From assembly GCF_000336995.1 (NCBI RefSeq), contig NZ_AOJI01000026.1, positions 178,240 through 242,239 of the forward strand: a stretch of 64,000 bases of DNA. Reading direction: 5' to 3'. Source of the stretch: Halorubrum aidingense JCM 13560 (lineage in GTDB: Archaea > Halobacteriota > Halobacteria > Halobacteriales > Haloferacaceae). A program made the translations under genes and the position numbers. Under the pieces are notes generated by a model. The model had not been told where the DNA came from. It was given only the letters and a program-made list of their open reading frames with translations, and ran no database searches. This document shows, piece after piece, positions 27,512 through 36,366 of the stretch; position 1 is the first letter of the stretch; each line of letters begins with the position of its first letter.

Positions 27512-27960
27512 TGTGTGACACCTTGTTCGGTGCGTTCGGCGGGTCGATGCCGCAACCGCGTGCCATCCACCGTTACGTAGACCACGTCTTTGCACTCGCC
27601 TCGTCGGCTCGCCGGACCCGCACCGTCACTGTCGACGGCGCTCGTGGACCCGGACGGGCCAGACTGACGGGGGCGGACCCCCGTAGTATCCGACCCGAGT
27701 TGGGACGTGGACCCCGACGACTGGCCGTCGCCGGCGGCTTCATCTGTGCGCGCGGTTGGAACATCGACGATCCCGAACTCGAACGTCGCGCCCGACTTGG
27801 GCACGCGTTTGTCCCCCGATCGCGTTCGGACCACGAGGGTGCCGAACGTCTCTGACAGCACGCGACCGGCGATGCCCACGTGGGCGTCGCTGTCGGCATC
27901 GGCCACCCGAACGGGGAGGCCGATGAGTTCGTGCCGGACGAGCTGATCAGGGGTTATCAT
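27502..27960 (-). CDS. rnp1: Ribonuclease P protein component 1 (Rpp29/Pop4)
   Basis: Protein subunit of RNase P, which trims tRNA 5' ends. The conserved Sm-like beta barrel is split here. The first part (about 1-65) is MITPDQLVRHELIGLPVRVADADSD, VGIAGRVLSETFGTLVV and KRVPKSGATFEF; the last part (about 122-152) is DVVYVTVDGTRLRHRPAERTE. Between them is an insertion of about 55 residues rich in S, G, D and T, much longer than in most archaeal Rpp29. The RNA partner is at 49.5-50.0 kb in this window. The location between L29 and S17 is the usual archaeal one. Confidence 0.9.
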   Translation of the reverse strand: MITPDQLVRHELIGLPVRVADADSDAHVGIAGRVLSETFGTLVVRTRSGDKRVPKSGATFEFGIVDVPTARTDEAAGDGQSSGSTSQLGSDTTGVRPRQSGPSGSTSAVDSDGAGPASRRGECKDVVYVTVDGTRLRHRPAERTEQGVTQWR

Positions 27961-27962
27961 CG

Positions 27963-28175
27963 TTATTCGTCGTCGAAGTCGCCTTCTTCCGCCTGGATCG
28001 TCTTGATCCGGGCGATCGTCTTTTTCATCTCCTTGACGCGACCGGGGCTCTCCGGCATGCCGCCGGCGGCCCGCTGCGCCTTCGAGTTCAGCAGTTCCGT
28101 CTCGAGTTCCTCGAGTTCGACCTGCCGCTCTGCGGCGGTCATGTCGCGGATCTCGTCGGTGTAGAGGATAGCCAT
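27963..28175 (-). CDS. rpl29: Ribosomal protein uL29
   Basis: 70-aa two-helix protein at the peptide exit. The sequence starts [20 protein letters not shown] and continues with [19 protein letters not shown], then [15 protein letters not shown], the standard L29 helices, and a short acidic end. Two bp separate it from both neighbours. Confidence 0.96.
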   Translation of the reverse strand: MAILYTDEIRDMTAAERQVELEELETELLNSKAQRAAGGMPESPGRVKEMKKTIARIKTIQAEEGDFDDE

Positions 28176-28177
28176 TG

Positions 28178-29119
28178 TTACTCGTCCTCCTCGTCTTCGT
28201 CCGCCGCTTCCATCTCCGCAACGAGGTCAGCGGCCTCCGATTCGATCTCCTCGTCGAGGTCGTCCAACTCGTCGGCGTCGACGTCTTCGTCGACCGGCTC
28301 CTCGGCGGCGACGTCGGTCGCCTCCGCAGCCGCGTCCTGACTCTCCTCGACGACCTCTTCGACGACCTCCTCGTCGATGACGTCGGCGGGGTCTTCGTCC
28401 GGGACCTCGACGTCGTCGTCAGCACCGACGTCAGGAACCTCTTCGGGCTCTTCTTCGAGGAGCGATTCGACGCCCTCGTCGGCGTCCGCGCCGACCGTGG
28501 CCTGTTCGACCTCCGGGACCTCGGCGTCCTCGCGGATGTCGAAGTCGTCGGGGAGCTTCGCTCCCGGCGGAATGATCTTCACGGTGACGCCGATCGTCCC
28601 GAGTTTCATCACGGCGACGCCCTGTCCGTGGTCGACCACTTCCTGGGCCGGCTCGCCGTTGTGTTTGATGTAGCCGCGGTTGAACTTCTCGACGCGCGAC
28701 CGCGCACCGGTGACCTTCCCGGAGAGGACGATCTCGGCGCCGAGCGCGCCCGCGTCCATGATCCGGTCGATCGTCGTGTGGCCGGCCTTCCGGAAGTACC
28801 AGCCGCGTTCGAGCGCGTTCGCGAGTCGATCGGCGACGATCTGCGCGTTCAGGTCGGGCTCGTCGACTTCCTGAACGTCGATCTGGGGGTCGTCCATTCC
28901 GAAGCGGTCCTCGAGCTCCGAGGTGATCTTCCGGATGTTTTTCCCGCCCTTCCCGATGACCATCCCGGGCTTTTCGGCCTTCAGGACGATCTGCGTGCCC
29001 ATCGGCGTTTTGGCGACGTCCATGCCGCCGTAGCCGGCTCGGCCGAGCTCATCCGCGAAGAACTCGTTGATCTGTGAACGGCGCAGGCCGTCCTCGATGA
29101 ATTGGTGTTCGTCAGCCAT
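28178..29119 (-). CDS. rps3: Ribosomal protein uS3 with a long acidic tail
   Basis: Forms the mRNA entry channel. The KH domain ([21 protein letters not shown]) and the S3 C-terminal domain ([30 protein letters not shown]) occupy residues 1-205. A tail of about 105 residues follows, made largely of D, E, V and A. Total 313 aa, against about 210-230 in bacteria. The tail is the haloarchaeal form. The start overlaps the L22 stop by one base. Confidence 0.96.
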   Translation of the reverse strand: MADEHQFIEDGLRRSQINEFFADELGRAGYGGMDVAKTPMGTQIVLKAEKPGMVIGKGGKNIRKITSELEDRFGMDDPQIDVQEVDEPDLNAQIVADRLANALERGWYFRKAGHTTIDRIMDAGALGAEIVLSGKVTGARSRVEKFNRGYIKHNGEPAQEVVDHGQGVAVMKLGTIGVTVKIIPPGAKLPDDFDIREDAEVPEVEQATVGADADEGVESLLEEEPEEVPDVGADDDVEVPDEDPADVIDEEVVEEVVEESQDAAAEATDVAAEEPVDEDVDADELDDLDEEIESEAADLVAEMEAADEDEEDE

Positions 29120-29583
29120 TATTCGTCAGCCTCCGGGTCCTCGATGATGAGCTCGACGTCGGCGAGCGTGGTGTTCCACTGGGTGGCGCCCGCGGCACGC
29201 GGGTTCCGACCCGGTCGTTCGCCGACCTTGTGGGGGGCGACGTGTTTGATGACCATCTCGTCGCCGTCGAAGCCCTGTTCGTCCGCGTTGTGCTTGACGT
29301 TCTCTAAGAGCTTGAGGAAGTCCTTGGCGGCCTTCGCCGGGTAGCGGCCGGCGTCCCAGCCGTCGATGTCGGAGCGGTGGCCCGCGCCGGCGTTGTGCTG
29401 GCGCATCGGCACCGACGTCTCCTCGTCGATGACGGCCTGGAGGAACTCCTCGGCGTCGGCGACGGTCTCGCCTTTGATCTCCCGAGAGATCTCCTTGCTG
29501 TCCTTCACGCTGATGGGCCGGTCGCGGAGCATCCCCTTGGCGGTGGTCTCCGGATCGGCCTCGACGCTGTAATTGATTCCCAT
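29119..29583 (-). CDS. rpl22: Ribosomal protein uL22
   Basis: Lines the nascent-chain exit tunnel, 154 aa. The start is [20 protein letters not shown]. The tunnel hairpin region is [34 protein letters not shown], and [28 protein letters not shown] closes the domain. Three bp separate it from S19. Confidence 0.96.
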   Translation of the reverse strand: MGINYSVEADPETTAKGMLRDRPISVKDSKEISREIKGETVADAEEFLQAVIDEETSVPMRQHNAGAGHRSDIDGWDAGRYPAKAAKDFLKLLENVKHNADEQGFDGDEMVIKHVAPHKVGERPGRNPRAAGATQWNTTLADVELIIEDPEADE

Positions 29584-29586
29584 GGA

Positions 29587-30012
29587 TTACTTGAGGGGCA
29601 CGAACTTCGAGGACCGGGTCGCGCCGATGCCGGCCTGACCGTGTTCGACGGTGCTTCGGGTGAGGTGGAACTCGCCCAGGTAGTGACCGATCATCTGGGG
29701 CTCGACCTGCACGCGCTCGAAGCTGTGTCCGTTGTACACGGAGAACGTGACGCCGACGAACTCCGGCAGAACCGGCATGTCGCGCAGGTGCGTCCGGATC
29801 GGGTCGTCCGCCGTCGTCTCCTTGTCGCGGCTCCGGGTCTTCTCGAGCAGCTTCTGCTGTTCGGTGGTCAGTCCGCGAACGATGCTTCGCCGCTGGCGTG
29901 CGGGGAGCAGTTCCGCGACTTCGTCAACGTCCATCTCCTGCAGCTCGTCGAGCGAGTGACCGCGGTAGGCGAACTCCTTGCCTTCGCGGCCGGTTCGGTA
30001 GTTGGAACTCAT
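29587..30012 (-). CDS. rps19: Ribosomal protein uS19
   Basis: Small-subunit head protein, 141 aa, the archaeal/eukaryal (S15) form. It has an N-terminal [35 protein letters not shown] extension. The signature core is [43 protein letters not shown]. The start overlaps the L2 stop. Confidence 0.97.
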   Translation of the reverse strand: MSSNYRTGREGKEFAYRGHSLDELQEMDVDEVAELLPARQRRSIVRGLTTEQQKLLEKTRSRDKETTADDPIRTHLRDMPVLPEFVGVTFSVYNGHSFERVQVEPQMIGHYLGEFHLTRSTVEHGQAGIGATRSSKFVPLK

Positions 30013-30731
30013 TTGTTGCCACCTCGTCCGGTGCGCTTGGATGCGATGTCACCGACCTTCCGTCCCGGCGGGGCGTCCCGCGAGACCGACTTCGGCTGGC
30101 CGGGGTGTTGGCGACCGCCCCCACCGAAGGGGTGGTCCACGGCGTTCATCGCGACGCCGCGGACGCGCGGGTACTTCGTCCCGCGCGCCTTCATCTTGTG
30201 GTACTTGTTGCCGGCCTTGACGAACGGCTTCTCCGTCCGACCGCCGCCGGCGACCACGCCAATCGTGGCGCGGCACTGCGGGTCGAGCCGCTTGACTTCC
30301 CCGCTGGGAAGTTGGACGACCGCGACGTCGCGGTCGTGGGTGAGAAGCGTCGCCGACACGCCGGAGGCGCGCGCGAACTTCCCGCCGTCCCCGCGGTTAC
30401 TCTCGACGTTACAGACCGGAACACCCTCGGGGATCTCGGCCAGCGGGAGCGTGTTCCCGGGCTTGATCTCCGCGGAGACGCCGACCTGAATCGTGTCGCC
30501 CACGCGCACGCCTTCCGGCGCGAGCACGAGCCGACGGTCGTCGTCCTCGAACTCGATCTCCGCGAGCGGAGCCGAGCGGGCGGGGTCGTGTTCGATCCCG
30601 ACGATTTCGCCGGAGATCGTGTCCACGTCTTCGAGCTTCTTGTGCGACAGTTCGGCCTTGTAGCGGTGGGAGGGAGCCCGGAACGTCGGGCCGCCCCGTC
30701 CACGCCGCTGTCCTTGAATTCGTCGTCCCAT
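30009..30731 (-). CDS. rpl2: Ribosomal protein uL2
   Basis: Peptidyl-transferase-centre protein, 240 aa. It starts [17 protein letters not shown] and ends with the invariant region [38 protein letters not shown], including the His needed for activity in bacteria. The ATG at 30731 is the conserved start; upstream in-frame sequence is the end of L23 out of frame. Two bp separate it from L23. Confidence 0.97.
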   Translation of the reverse strand: MGRRIQGQRRGRGGPTFRAPSHRYKAELSHKKLEDVDTISGEIVGIEHDPARSAPLAEIEFEDDDRRLVLAPEGVRVGDTIQVGVSAEIKPGNTLPLAEIPEGVPVCNVESNRGDGGKFARASGVSATLLTHDRDVAVVQLPSGEVKRLDPQCRATIGVVAGGGRTEKPFVKAGNKYHKMKARGTKYPRVRGVAMNAVDHPFGGGGRQHPGQPKSVSRDAPPGRKVGDIASKRTGRGGNK

Positions 30732-30732
30732 A

Positions 30733-30987
30733 TCAGAACACCCCGATGCGCGAGGCAATCTCGGTCGCGTCGTCGTCGGCCGAGAGCGTGACCGTCGCCT
30801 TCTTTTTGCCCTTCGAGGTCACCTGCGTGTTCACGTCGTCGACGACGACGTCGTAGCGCTCCTGAACCTCGTCGCGGATCTCGGGCTTCGTCGCGTCGAC
30901 GTCGACGATGAACAGCAGCTTGTTTTTGAAGTCCATCTCGTTCATCGCCTGCTCGGTGACGAGCGGGTGCTCGATGATCGAGTTCAT
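30733..30987 (-). CDS. rpl23: Ribosomal protein uL23
   Basis: 84-aa protein at the exit site that docks SRP. It shows the archaeal pattern IIEHPLVTEQAMNEMDFKNKLLFIVDVDATKPEIRDEVQERYDV and VNTQVTSKGKKKATVTL. The start overlaps the L4 stop. Confidence 0.96.
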   Translation of the reverse strand: MNSIIEHPLVTEQAMNEMDFKNKLLFIVDVDATKPEIRDEVQERYDVVVDDVNTQVTSKGKKKATVTLSADDDATEIASRIGVF

Positions 30988-31730
30988 CGGTCGGCCACCT
31001 CGGCGATAGCGCTTTCAGTCCACAGCGTGAGTCGACCCGGGTGCGTCCCCGGCGCGAGGTCTTCCGCGTTGACCTCGCCGGCGGTCGCGACGTCGACGCC
31101 CGAGAGATTTCGGGCGGCGCGGGACGGCTCCTCGCTGGTGACGACGAGCACGGACTTCGGCTGGCTGTACTTCCGCCCGCGGGCCTTCCCCTGGCCCGCG
31201 CGGACGGAGCGACCCTCCTCGGCGCGCTCGATGTCGGCGGCGACGCCGACGGCCTCGAGGACGCCCAGGGCCTCCTGGGTCTTTTCGAGGTCCTCGAACT
31301 CGTCGGAGACGACGAGCGGCAGAGCGAGGTCCTCGTCGAACGCGTGACCGCGCTCGGCGACGAGTTCGGCGTCGGCGGTGGCCGCGATGGCCGACCGGAC
31401 GGCGAGCTGTCGTTCCTTGTCGTTCAGTTTCTTCGTCTGGTCCTTCTCGGCCTTCGGCGGGTGCGCGCGACGGCCCGAGACCGCGCTCGGGACGCGTCGG
31501 GCGACGTTTTCGGAGCGCGGGATGTGTGCGAGCCCGCGTCCGGAGCCGAACGACTCCGCGGGGGTTCGCAGCCCGGCGAACTCGTCGGCACCGTAGGCCT
31601 GTTTCCGGTTAGCCTGTGCGGCGGAGACCGCCCGACCGATGAGGTCCGGTCGGAACGCGGTCTCGAAGATCGCCGGCAGCTCGACGCTGCCCGCGTCCCC
31701 GCCGTCCAGGTCGTGTACTGTTGCGTTCAT
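30984..31730 (-). CDS. rpl4: Ribosomal protein uL4
   Basis: Forms the exit-tunnel constriction; 248 aa. Visible are the tunnel loop region RKQAYGADEFAGLRTPAESFGSGRGLAHIPR and the C-terminal EEGRSVRAGQGKARGRKYSQPKSVLVV. It lies 3 bp after L3. Confidence 0.96.
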   Translation of the reverse strand: MNATVHDLDGGDAGSVELPAIFETAFRPDLIGRAVSAAQANRKQAYGADEFAGLRTPAESFGSGRGLAHIPRSENVARRVPSAVSGRRAHPPKAEKDQTKKLNDKERQLAVRSAIAATADAELVAERGHAFDEDLALPLVVSDEFEDLEKTQEALGVLEAVGVAADIERAEEGRSVRAGQGKARGRKYSQPKSVLVVTSEEPSRAARNLSGVDVATAGEVNAEDLAPGTHPGRLTLWTESAIAEVADR

Positions 31731-31733
31731 GAA

Positions 31734-32750
31734 TTATCCCTGGTTGGATGCGGTGGATACGTACCGGACCTCGGGGTCGAGGCGCGGCTGGTCGTTCGGC
31801 CGGATGGCCGGGCGGAACCGAAGCAGGCGCTTGTCCGGACCCGGCAGCGAACCCTTGATGAGCGCGTACTCGCCGTCGACCTCGCCGTAGTTGACGAAGC
31901 CGCCGTCGACGCTGGCGTCGTCGCCCTCGCCGAAGTCGATGAGGCGCTTGTTGAGTTCGGTGCGCTGGTGGTAGCCGGTCTGCCCCTGCTGGGGCACGGT
32001 GGAGCGAACGCGGGAGGGGTTCCACGGACCGAGATTGCCGATCCGGCGCCGCCATCCCTGGCGGGCGTGTTTGCCCTTCCGCTTCTGGACGCCCCAGCGC
32101 TTGACGGGACCCTGCGTCCCCTTCCCCTTCGTGATGCCCGAGACGTCGGTGTACTGCCCCGCGCGGAAGACGTCGCCGAATTCGTGGGCGCCGCCCTCCG
32201 CGACGAGGTCGAGCCCGAAGTCGACGCGCTCCTCGAAGGAGCCGCCGCCGACTCGGGTCTCCATCACGTCGGGCTTCTTTTTGGGCACGTTCGCGAGCTC
32301 CGAGGGGACGGTGTGAGTGATGACGCGGACGTCGTCGACGACATCGTCGTCGAGCAACGCGCGAAGCTCCTCGGCGTCTTCCTCGAAGGTGTCTTCCGCC
32401 GGGAGGTCGAGCGCGCGGTCGAGCTCCTCGTGGAACTCGGTCGCCCAGACCTCTTCGACCGGCTTCATACCGTACGGCGTCTGTTCGTAGGCGCGCAGGG
32501 CCACCGCGTACATCGGCGGGGTCTCGACGACCGTGACGGGGACGGACTCTTCCATCCCTTCACGCGGCGAGTTGGCCTCGTCGTTGACCATCACGACGTG
32601 CGTCATTCCGGCCTTGTAGCCGGCGAACCCCTGCAGTGCGGGGGCTCCGTCGTCGTCTGGCCACGAGCGGATGCGCGGGACCTCTCGGTCGGCGCGGGTG
32701 CGTGGGCCGTAGCCCAGCGAGCCTTTTCGTGGTCGGCTTGGTTGTGGCAT
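31734..32750 (-). CDS. rpl3: Ribosomal protein uL3
   Basis: Early-assembly large-subunit protein, 338 aa, the long archaeal/eukaryal form. Signatures are the N-terminal MPQPSRPRKGSLGYGPRTRA, GFAGYKAGMTHVVMV, and VSGITKGKGTQGPVKRWGVQKRKGKHARQGWRRRIGNLGPWNPSRVRSTVPQQGQTGYH split over the tip that reaches the peptidyl-transferase centre. It lies 4 bp after the SPOUT gene. Confidence 0.97.
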   Translation of the reverse strand: MPQPSRPRKGSLGYGPRTRADREVPRIRSWPDDDGAPALQGFAGYKAGMTHVVMVNDEANSPREGMEESVPVTVVETPPMYAVALRAYEQTPYGMKPVEEVWATEFHEELDRALDLPAEDTFEEDAEELRALLDDDVVDDVRVITHTVPSELANVPKKKPDVMETRVGGGSFEERVDFGLDLVAEGGAHEFGDVFRAGQYTDVSGITKGKGTQGPVKRWGVQKRKGKHARQGWRRRIGNLGPWNPSRVRSTVPQQGQTGYHQRTELNKRLIDFGEGDDASVDGGFVNYGEVDGEYALIKGSLPGPDKRLLRFRPAIRPNDQPRLDPEVRYVSTASNQG

Positions 32751-32754
32751 GTGT

Positions 32755-33621
32755 TTACTCCGTGAGTGTGAGCGAGCCGAGAGTCACGAACAGAGCCTCC
32801 TCCGTTCGGACGACCTCGCTGCTCTGTGCCGGGATCGTGTTCAGCCAGAGGTCGAACCCCGGATCGGGTTCGACCGGACGGCCGTCGGCGACGGCCGCCC
32901 GAATGCCGTCGGGCGAAAGCCCGAGCATCTCCGGAAGCCCTCGTTCGGGCGCACCGAAGGCGATGACGTAGCCACCGGCCTTCCGTGCGTCCGAGACGAG
33001 GTCGCCGAGCCGCGAGACGGAGAGCTCTTCTCCGTGCCGCGACGTCGCGACGGCCAAGCCGTCGCCGGCGAGCGCTTCCGACAGGTCCGCACCCACGACC
33101 TGGAAACCCTCCTCGGGCTTCCCGGTGATGCGGGCGCGGACCGGTTCTCTCGAAGAGACCCTGATGGTGACGCGCTCCCCCTGCTCGACCTCCATTCCGG
33201 AGGGCACGAGCAGGGAGATCGGGTGTTCCCGCAGCGGGGAATTGACCCGGACGCGGCCTTCAGGTCCGACCTCGGTCACGAGTCCCTGTGTTTTCGACTC
33301 TTCCCCGCTAGGGGTCGAGCCGGTCCGCCACGGCACGCGGAGCGGCGGGAGCACGCCGGCGTACCGGAGTTCGTCGCGTTCCCCCCAGAGGTCCTTTCGG
33401 AGCTCCGGCGGGGTCGCGGCGTACCCCAGTACGGTGCGGACGTACTCACCGCCCCGTCGCCGTTCGCCTTCCCTGTCGGGGAAGACGACCAGTCGATCCG
33501 CCCGGAATACCGCTGCCGCACGGGCAACGTAGCCGAGTTTGCGAGTCGCCTCGCGAGCGTCCTCGGCCTCCCGGACGACCGAAGACGGAACACAGATCGT
33601 GAGTCCATCTTCGGTACGCAT
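32755..33621 (-). CDS. SPOUT-family RNA methyltransferase (C9orf114/DUF171-like)
   Basis: The 288 aa begin TICVPSSVVREAEDAREATRKLGYVARAAAVFRADRLVVF, the typical alpha/beta knot start. An inserted OB-like domain follows (about 100-165), and the C-terminal knot contains YVIAFGAPERGLPEMLG and LNTIPAQSSEVVRTEEALFVTL. Human and archaeal relatives are thought to methylate the base of rRNA; the exact target is not readable here. It is the first gene of the ribosomal operon, a conserved position in haloarchaea. A CCTTTTACC box at about 33658-33666 gives a leader of about 10-15 nt. Confidence 0.87.
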   Translation of the reverse strand: MRTEDGLTICVPSSVVREAEDAREATRKLGYVARAAAVFRADRLVVFPDREGERRRGGEYVRTVLGYAATPPELRKDLWGERDELRYAGVLPPLRVPWRTGSTPSGEESKTQGLVTEVGPEGRVRVNSPLREHPISLLVPSGMEVEQGERVTIRVSSREPVRARITGKPEEGFQVVGADLSEALAGDGLAVATSRHGEELSVSRLGDLVSDARKAGGYVIAFGAPERGLPEMLGLSPDGIRAAVADGRPVEPDPGFDLWLNTIPAQSSEVVRTEEALFVTLGSLTLTE

Positions 33622-33773
33622 CGTGGCGAGACTGTACCCCTCGATTCCGGACGGCGGGGTAAAAGGATAGCGGTCCCGCTTTCGGGCTGTGGGGCGTTCA
33701 CACGGGGTTTCGCGGGGGTTTTACTCCGACAGTCGAGTGAACCACTCACACGGTCGGGCGGTTCGACGGCGCC

Positions 33774-35069
33774 TCAACTCGGAACGATCCGCACCACCGG
33801 TGCATCGGTATCGTCGACAGCGGCGTAGAGGTGTCCCGTCCCCGGATCGACGGCGAGTGCCCGGATTCGCCACCCGCGGTCGGCGAGGAGCGGGTCGCGC
33901 TCGGTCACGTTCGCCTCCTGCGGCCCCGCCCCGTCGACGGTGAACCGCCCGAGATACTCCGCGGCGAGCGTCCCGGCGAACAGGTCACCCCGCCAGGCCG
34001 GAAAGGCGTCGCCGTCGTAGAAGACGGCCCCGCTCGGCGGGAACCCCCCGGAGCCGCAGGGCCAGTAGTGGACGGGGGCGACCACGTCGCCGCGCTCGCG
34101 GTGGCTCGGGGCGACGCGCTCGTCGCTCCCGTACCGACAGGACTCGCTGGCGATCGGCCACCCGTAGTTCCCGCCGTGCTCGACGACGTTGATCTCGTCG
34201 CCGTCGCGTTCGCCGTGCTCGCACTGCCAGATCGCACCGGTGTCGCCGCGCACGGCCATCGCCTGGGGATTTCGATGGCCGTAGCTGTATATCGCGTCCG
34301 CGGCGCCCGCCTCGTCGACGAAGGGGTTGTCCGGGTGCGCGTCGCCCGCGGGCGTGAGCCGAAGGGTGGACCCGGGTTCGACCGATCGGTCCTGCGAAAC
34401 GTGGTCGGGACCGAAATCGGTGTCGCGGCGGTCGCCGGCCGTGACGAACAGCGCGCCGTCCGGGCCGAACGTCGCCCGGGAGCCGTAGTGGTTGTCGGAG
34501 GATAAGAACGGCTCCGCGACGTGGATCGCCTCGAACCCGTCGAGCGCGGGCGCCTCGGGGTCGGCGAGTGAGAGCCGCCCGCTCCCGACGTGCGTCGCCG
34601 ACCGGTCCGAGCCGTCCGTCGCCGCGTACGTGAGGTACACGCGCGAGTCGTCCGGGAAGGCGGGGTGCACGGCGACGTCGAGCAGGCCGCCCTGCCCGGC
34701 GGCGTGAACGTCGGGCACCCCCTCGACGGGCGAGCGAGAGCCGCCCTCGGGATCGACGAGCGAGAGGCGACCGGGACGCTCCGTCACGAGGAGTCGACCG
34801 TCGTCGGGGAGGAAGGCGAGTCCCCACGGTCGGTCGAATCCGTCCGCGACGCGTTCGACCGCGTAGTCGACGTCGGCGCCGTCGTCTGGCGACGTGTCGG
34901 AATCCCCGTCGTCGTCGGCTCCGGAATCCCCGTCGTCGTCGGCTCCGGAGTCGGCGTCGTCGTTCGCCCTGCTGTCGCCGAGACAGCCGCCGAGCGAGAC
35001 CGCCGCGAGGCCGCCCGTCGCTCGGAGCACGGTGCGTCTGTCAGTACCGGGTGCGATGGGTGGCGTCAT
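33774..35069 (-). CDS. PQQ-dependent sugar dehydrogenase-like lipoprotein (Tat signal)
   Basis: Six-bladed beta-propeller of the glucose/sorbosone dehydrogenase family, expected to oxidise sugars outside the cell. The 431 aa start with a twin-arginine signal and lipobox (DRRTVLRATGGLAAVSLGGC), then an acidic linker with tandem DSGADDDG repeats. The enzyme follows: FDRPWGLAFLPDDGRLLVTERPGRL, GQGGLLDVAVHPAF, SYGHRNPQAMAV, EHGERDGDEINVVEHGGNYGWP. The cofactor is inferred from the family. The ATG 35069 places the signal peptide correctly. The adjacent tRNA-Gly is divergent. Confidence 0.9.
   Translation of the reverse strand: MTPPIAPGTDRRTVLRATGGLAAVSLGGCLGDSRANDDADSGADDDGDSGADDDGDSDTSPDDGADVDYAVERVADGFDRPWGLAFLPDDGRLLVTERPGRLSLVDPEGGSRSPVEGVPDVHAAGQGGLLDVAVHPAFPDDSRVYLTYAATDGSDRSATHVGSGRLSLADPEAPALDGFEAIHVAEPFLSSDNHYGSRATFGPDGALFVTAGDRRDTDFGPDHVSQDRSVEPGSTLRLTPAGDAHPDNPFVDEAGAADAIYSYGHRNPQAMAVRGDTGAIWQCEHGERDGDEINVVEHGGNYGWPIASESCRYGSDERVAPSHRERGDVVAPVHYWPCGSGGFPPSGAVFYDGDAFPAWRGDLFAGTLAAEYLGRFTVDGAGPQEANVTERDPLLADRGWRIRALAVDPGTGHLYAAVDDTDAPVVRIVPS
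34897..34944. repeat. 24-bp tandem repeat in the lipoprotein linker
   Basis: Two copies of a 24-bp unit (34897-34920 and 34921-34944) differ only at the first base, and a diverged third copy follows. They encode DSGADDDG repeats in the acidic linker between the lipobox Cys and the propeller domain. Confidence 0.9.
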
Positions 35070-35227
35070 GGCGTTGGATCGAGTCGGTACGACGGCCGGG
35101 AGCCCGATGACACTTCCGGCGGGGACGGCGCGACGGGGAGGGGGCGAGGACGGTGCGAGTGGTCCCGGGCCGCCGTCGTTCGGAACCCTTATATCTTCGA
35201 CTCGGGCTATGTCCAGATGCGAAGCAC

Positions 35228-35298
35228 GCACCGGTAGTGTAGTGGTATCACGCAACCTTGCCATGGTTGCAACCCGAGTTCAAATCTCGGCCGGTGCA
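35228..35298 (+). tRNA. tRNA-Gly (anticodon GCC)
   Basis: The 71-nt sequence folds as a cloverleaf: acceptor GCACCGG/CCGGTGC, a D arm starting GTGTAGTGGTATCAC, anticodon stem CAACC/GGTTG with loop TTGCCAT (anticodon GCC), and T stem CCGAG/CTCGG with loop TTCAAAT. The discriminator is A and no CCA is encoded. There is no intron. A CTTATATC box about 35 nt upstream (near 35189) fits an archaeal promoter. Confidence 0.95.
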
Positions 35299-35678
35299 TT
35301 TCTCGAACCGATCTTCCTCAGAGAGCGTTCGCTTTGGTTAGCAGACGCTCCACCAGTTGCGCGTCACTCAGTGCCCGTTCAGAGACCGCACCGCACCTCA
35401 CGCCTCCCCAGCCTCGTCGGCGCGACGCTTATAAGCGCCGCGCCGACTCCCTCGCGCTCGGGCTCGCGCCCTGTGGGCGCTCACCGGAGCGCGCCACCGC
35501 CGGACACTCATCGACGTACAGGACGAGCGCTTCGCTCTCGCTTGCAGCCGACGCACGGTGCGGGCGACGCCGACAGCGAGGTTGGGGTATAATCACGCAC
35601 CACAGTCGCCGGATTCTATTTATAAATGGTGGTGCCAGCGCCGCTTATCACGGGCCGTCGCGTACGGCGAGCCGTCGG
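35299..35678. other. 380-bp non-coding region after tRNA-Gly
   Basis: Holds copy A of the hairpin-rich dispersed repeat (35391-35587). A TTTATAAA box near 35628 and the 3' flank of the peroxiredoxin-like gene complete it. Open frames crossing it have repeat-derived composition (APHLTPPQPR-like) that recurs in copy B, so I call no protein here. Confidence 0.7.
35391..35587 (+). repeat. Hairpin-rich dispersed repeat, copy A
   Basis: The copy begins with a 28-bp block (35391-35418) identical to the complement of 57212-57239. The palindrome GCTTATAAGC follows, then a 51-bp block (35451-35501) that matches the complement of 57036-57086 at 47 of 51 positions. The 51-bp block contains the hairpin GCGCCC-TGT-GGGCGC. 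A further hairpin GAGCG-CTT-CGCTC (35525-35537) and CTCTCGCTTGCAGCCG follow. The right end GCGAGGTTGGGG (35576-35587) is an imperfect inverted copy of CCCCAGCCTCGTC near the left end, giving a MITE-like outline. It starts about 90 bp after the tRNA gene. Confidence 0.8.
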
Positions 35679-36206
35679 TCACCACGGGCCGTCGTAGTTC
35701 ACGCGCGGACGGTCGACGTCGAGTCCGATCTCACGGAGCGTCGCCGTCGCGTTCTGGACCGGCGAGGGCGCCGGGCGGTCGAGCGCGTCGGTCGTCGCCT
35801 CCGCGAACCGGACGGTCCAGTCGCCGTCGATCACGACGGTCGCGCGCCGCGGGATCTGCGAGTGGCCCTCCCACGATTCGGCGAGGAGGTCGTACGACTC
35901 GGCGATCCCGCCGTGGAAGTCCGAGACGATCGGGAACGGAAACTCGAACCGGTCTGCGTACGCGAACCCCGCGAACAGCGAATCGCCGGTGAGCGCGACG
36001 ACGGCGAGGTCCTCGCGGTCGTGCCAGCCCGCGTCGCGAACCGCGGCGAACACCGCGGTGCAGGTGGGAACGAAGTCGGCGGGCGCAAACGAGAGGACGA
36101 CGGCCTCGTGCTGCTCGACGAGTCGGAACAGCTCCAGCTCGACGCCGCGTCCCTCGGAGACCGCGGGGGCGATGAAGTCGGGCGCTTTGACGCCGAGATC
36201 GATCAT
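35679..36206 (-). CDS. Peroxiredoxin-like protein (AhpC/TSA family), single Cys
   Basis: Thioredoxin-fold peroxidase, 175 aa. It starts MIDLGVKAPDFIAPAVSEGR (the AhpC/TSA GxxAPDF motif) and has VVLSFAPADFVPTCTAVFAAVRD, with the only Cys of the protein in the peroxidatic position. No resolving Cys exists, so it would be a 1-Cys type or use an external thiol. The active-site Pro-x3-Thr-x2-Cys is altered to ADFVPTC, so activity is probable but not certain. The C-terminus is VNYDGPW. Confidence 0.85.
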   Translation of the reverse strand: MIDLGVKAPDFIAPAVSEGRGVELELFRLVEQHEAVVLSFAPADFVPTCTAVFAAVRDAGWHDREDLAVVALTGDSLFAGFAYADRFEFPFPIVSDFHGGIAESYDLLAESWEGHSQIPRRATVVIDGDWTVRFAEATTDALDRPAPSPVQNATATLREIGLDVDRPRVNYDGPW

Positions 36207-36366
36207 GGATGACGCTGTGCGCGTGACGCGTAAATACCCACCTCCGACGACACGGCCCGAGTCCGACGTGAGACTGATTTCGAATAACGGCATCAGATAC
36301 CGCGATGATATCTGAAAGCACTGCTCACGGTGTAAGAGATATACGTGTGGCCGACCGAGAGAACGC

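Noticed and set aside
35403..35587. Copy A as an insertion sequence
   Set aside because: No transposase is encoded, and no target-site duplication could be recognised at the ends. Only a MITE-like outline can be claimed.
35334..35635. Open frames with APHLTPPQPR and AHRSAPPP motifs across the tRNA-Gly downstream region
   Set aside because: The same peptides appear in antisense frames of copy B at 57 kb because the DNA repeat is shared. They reflect the repeat, not protein conservation.
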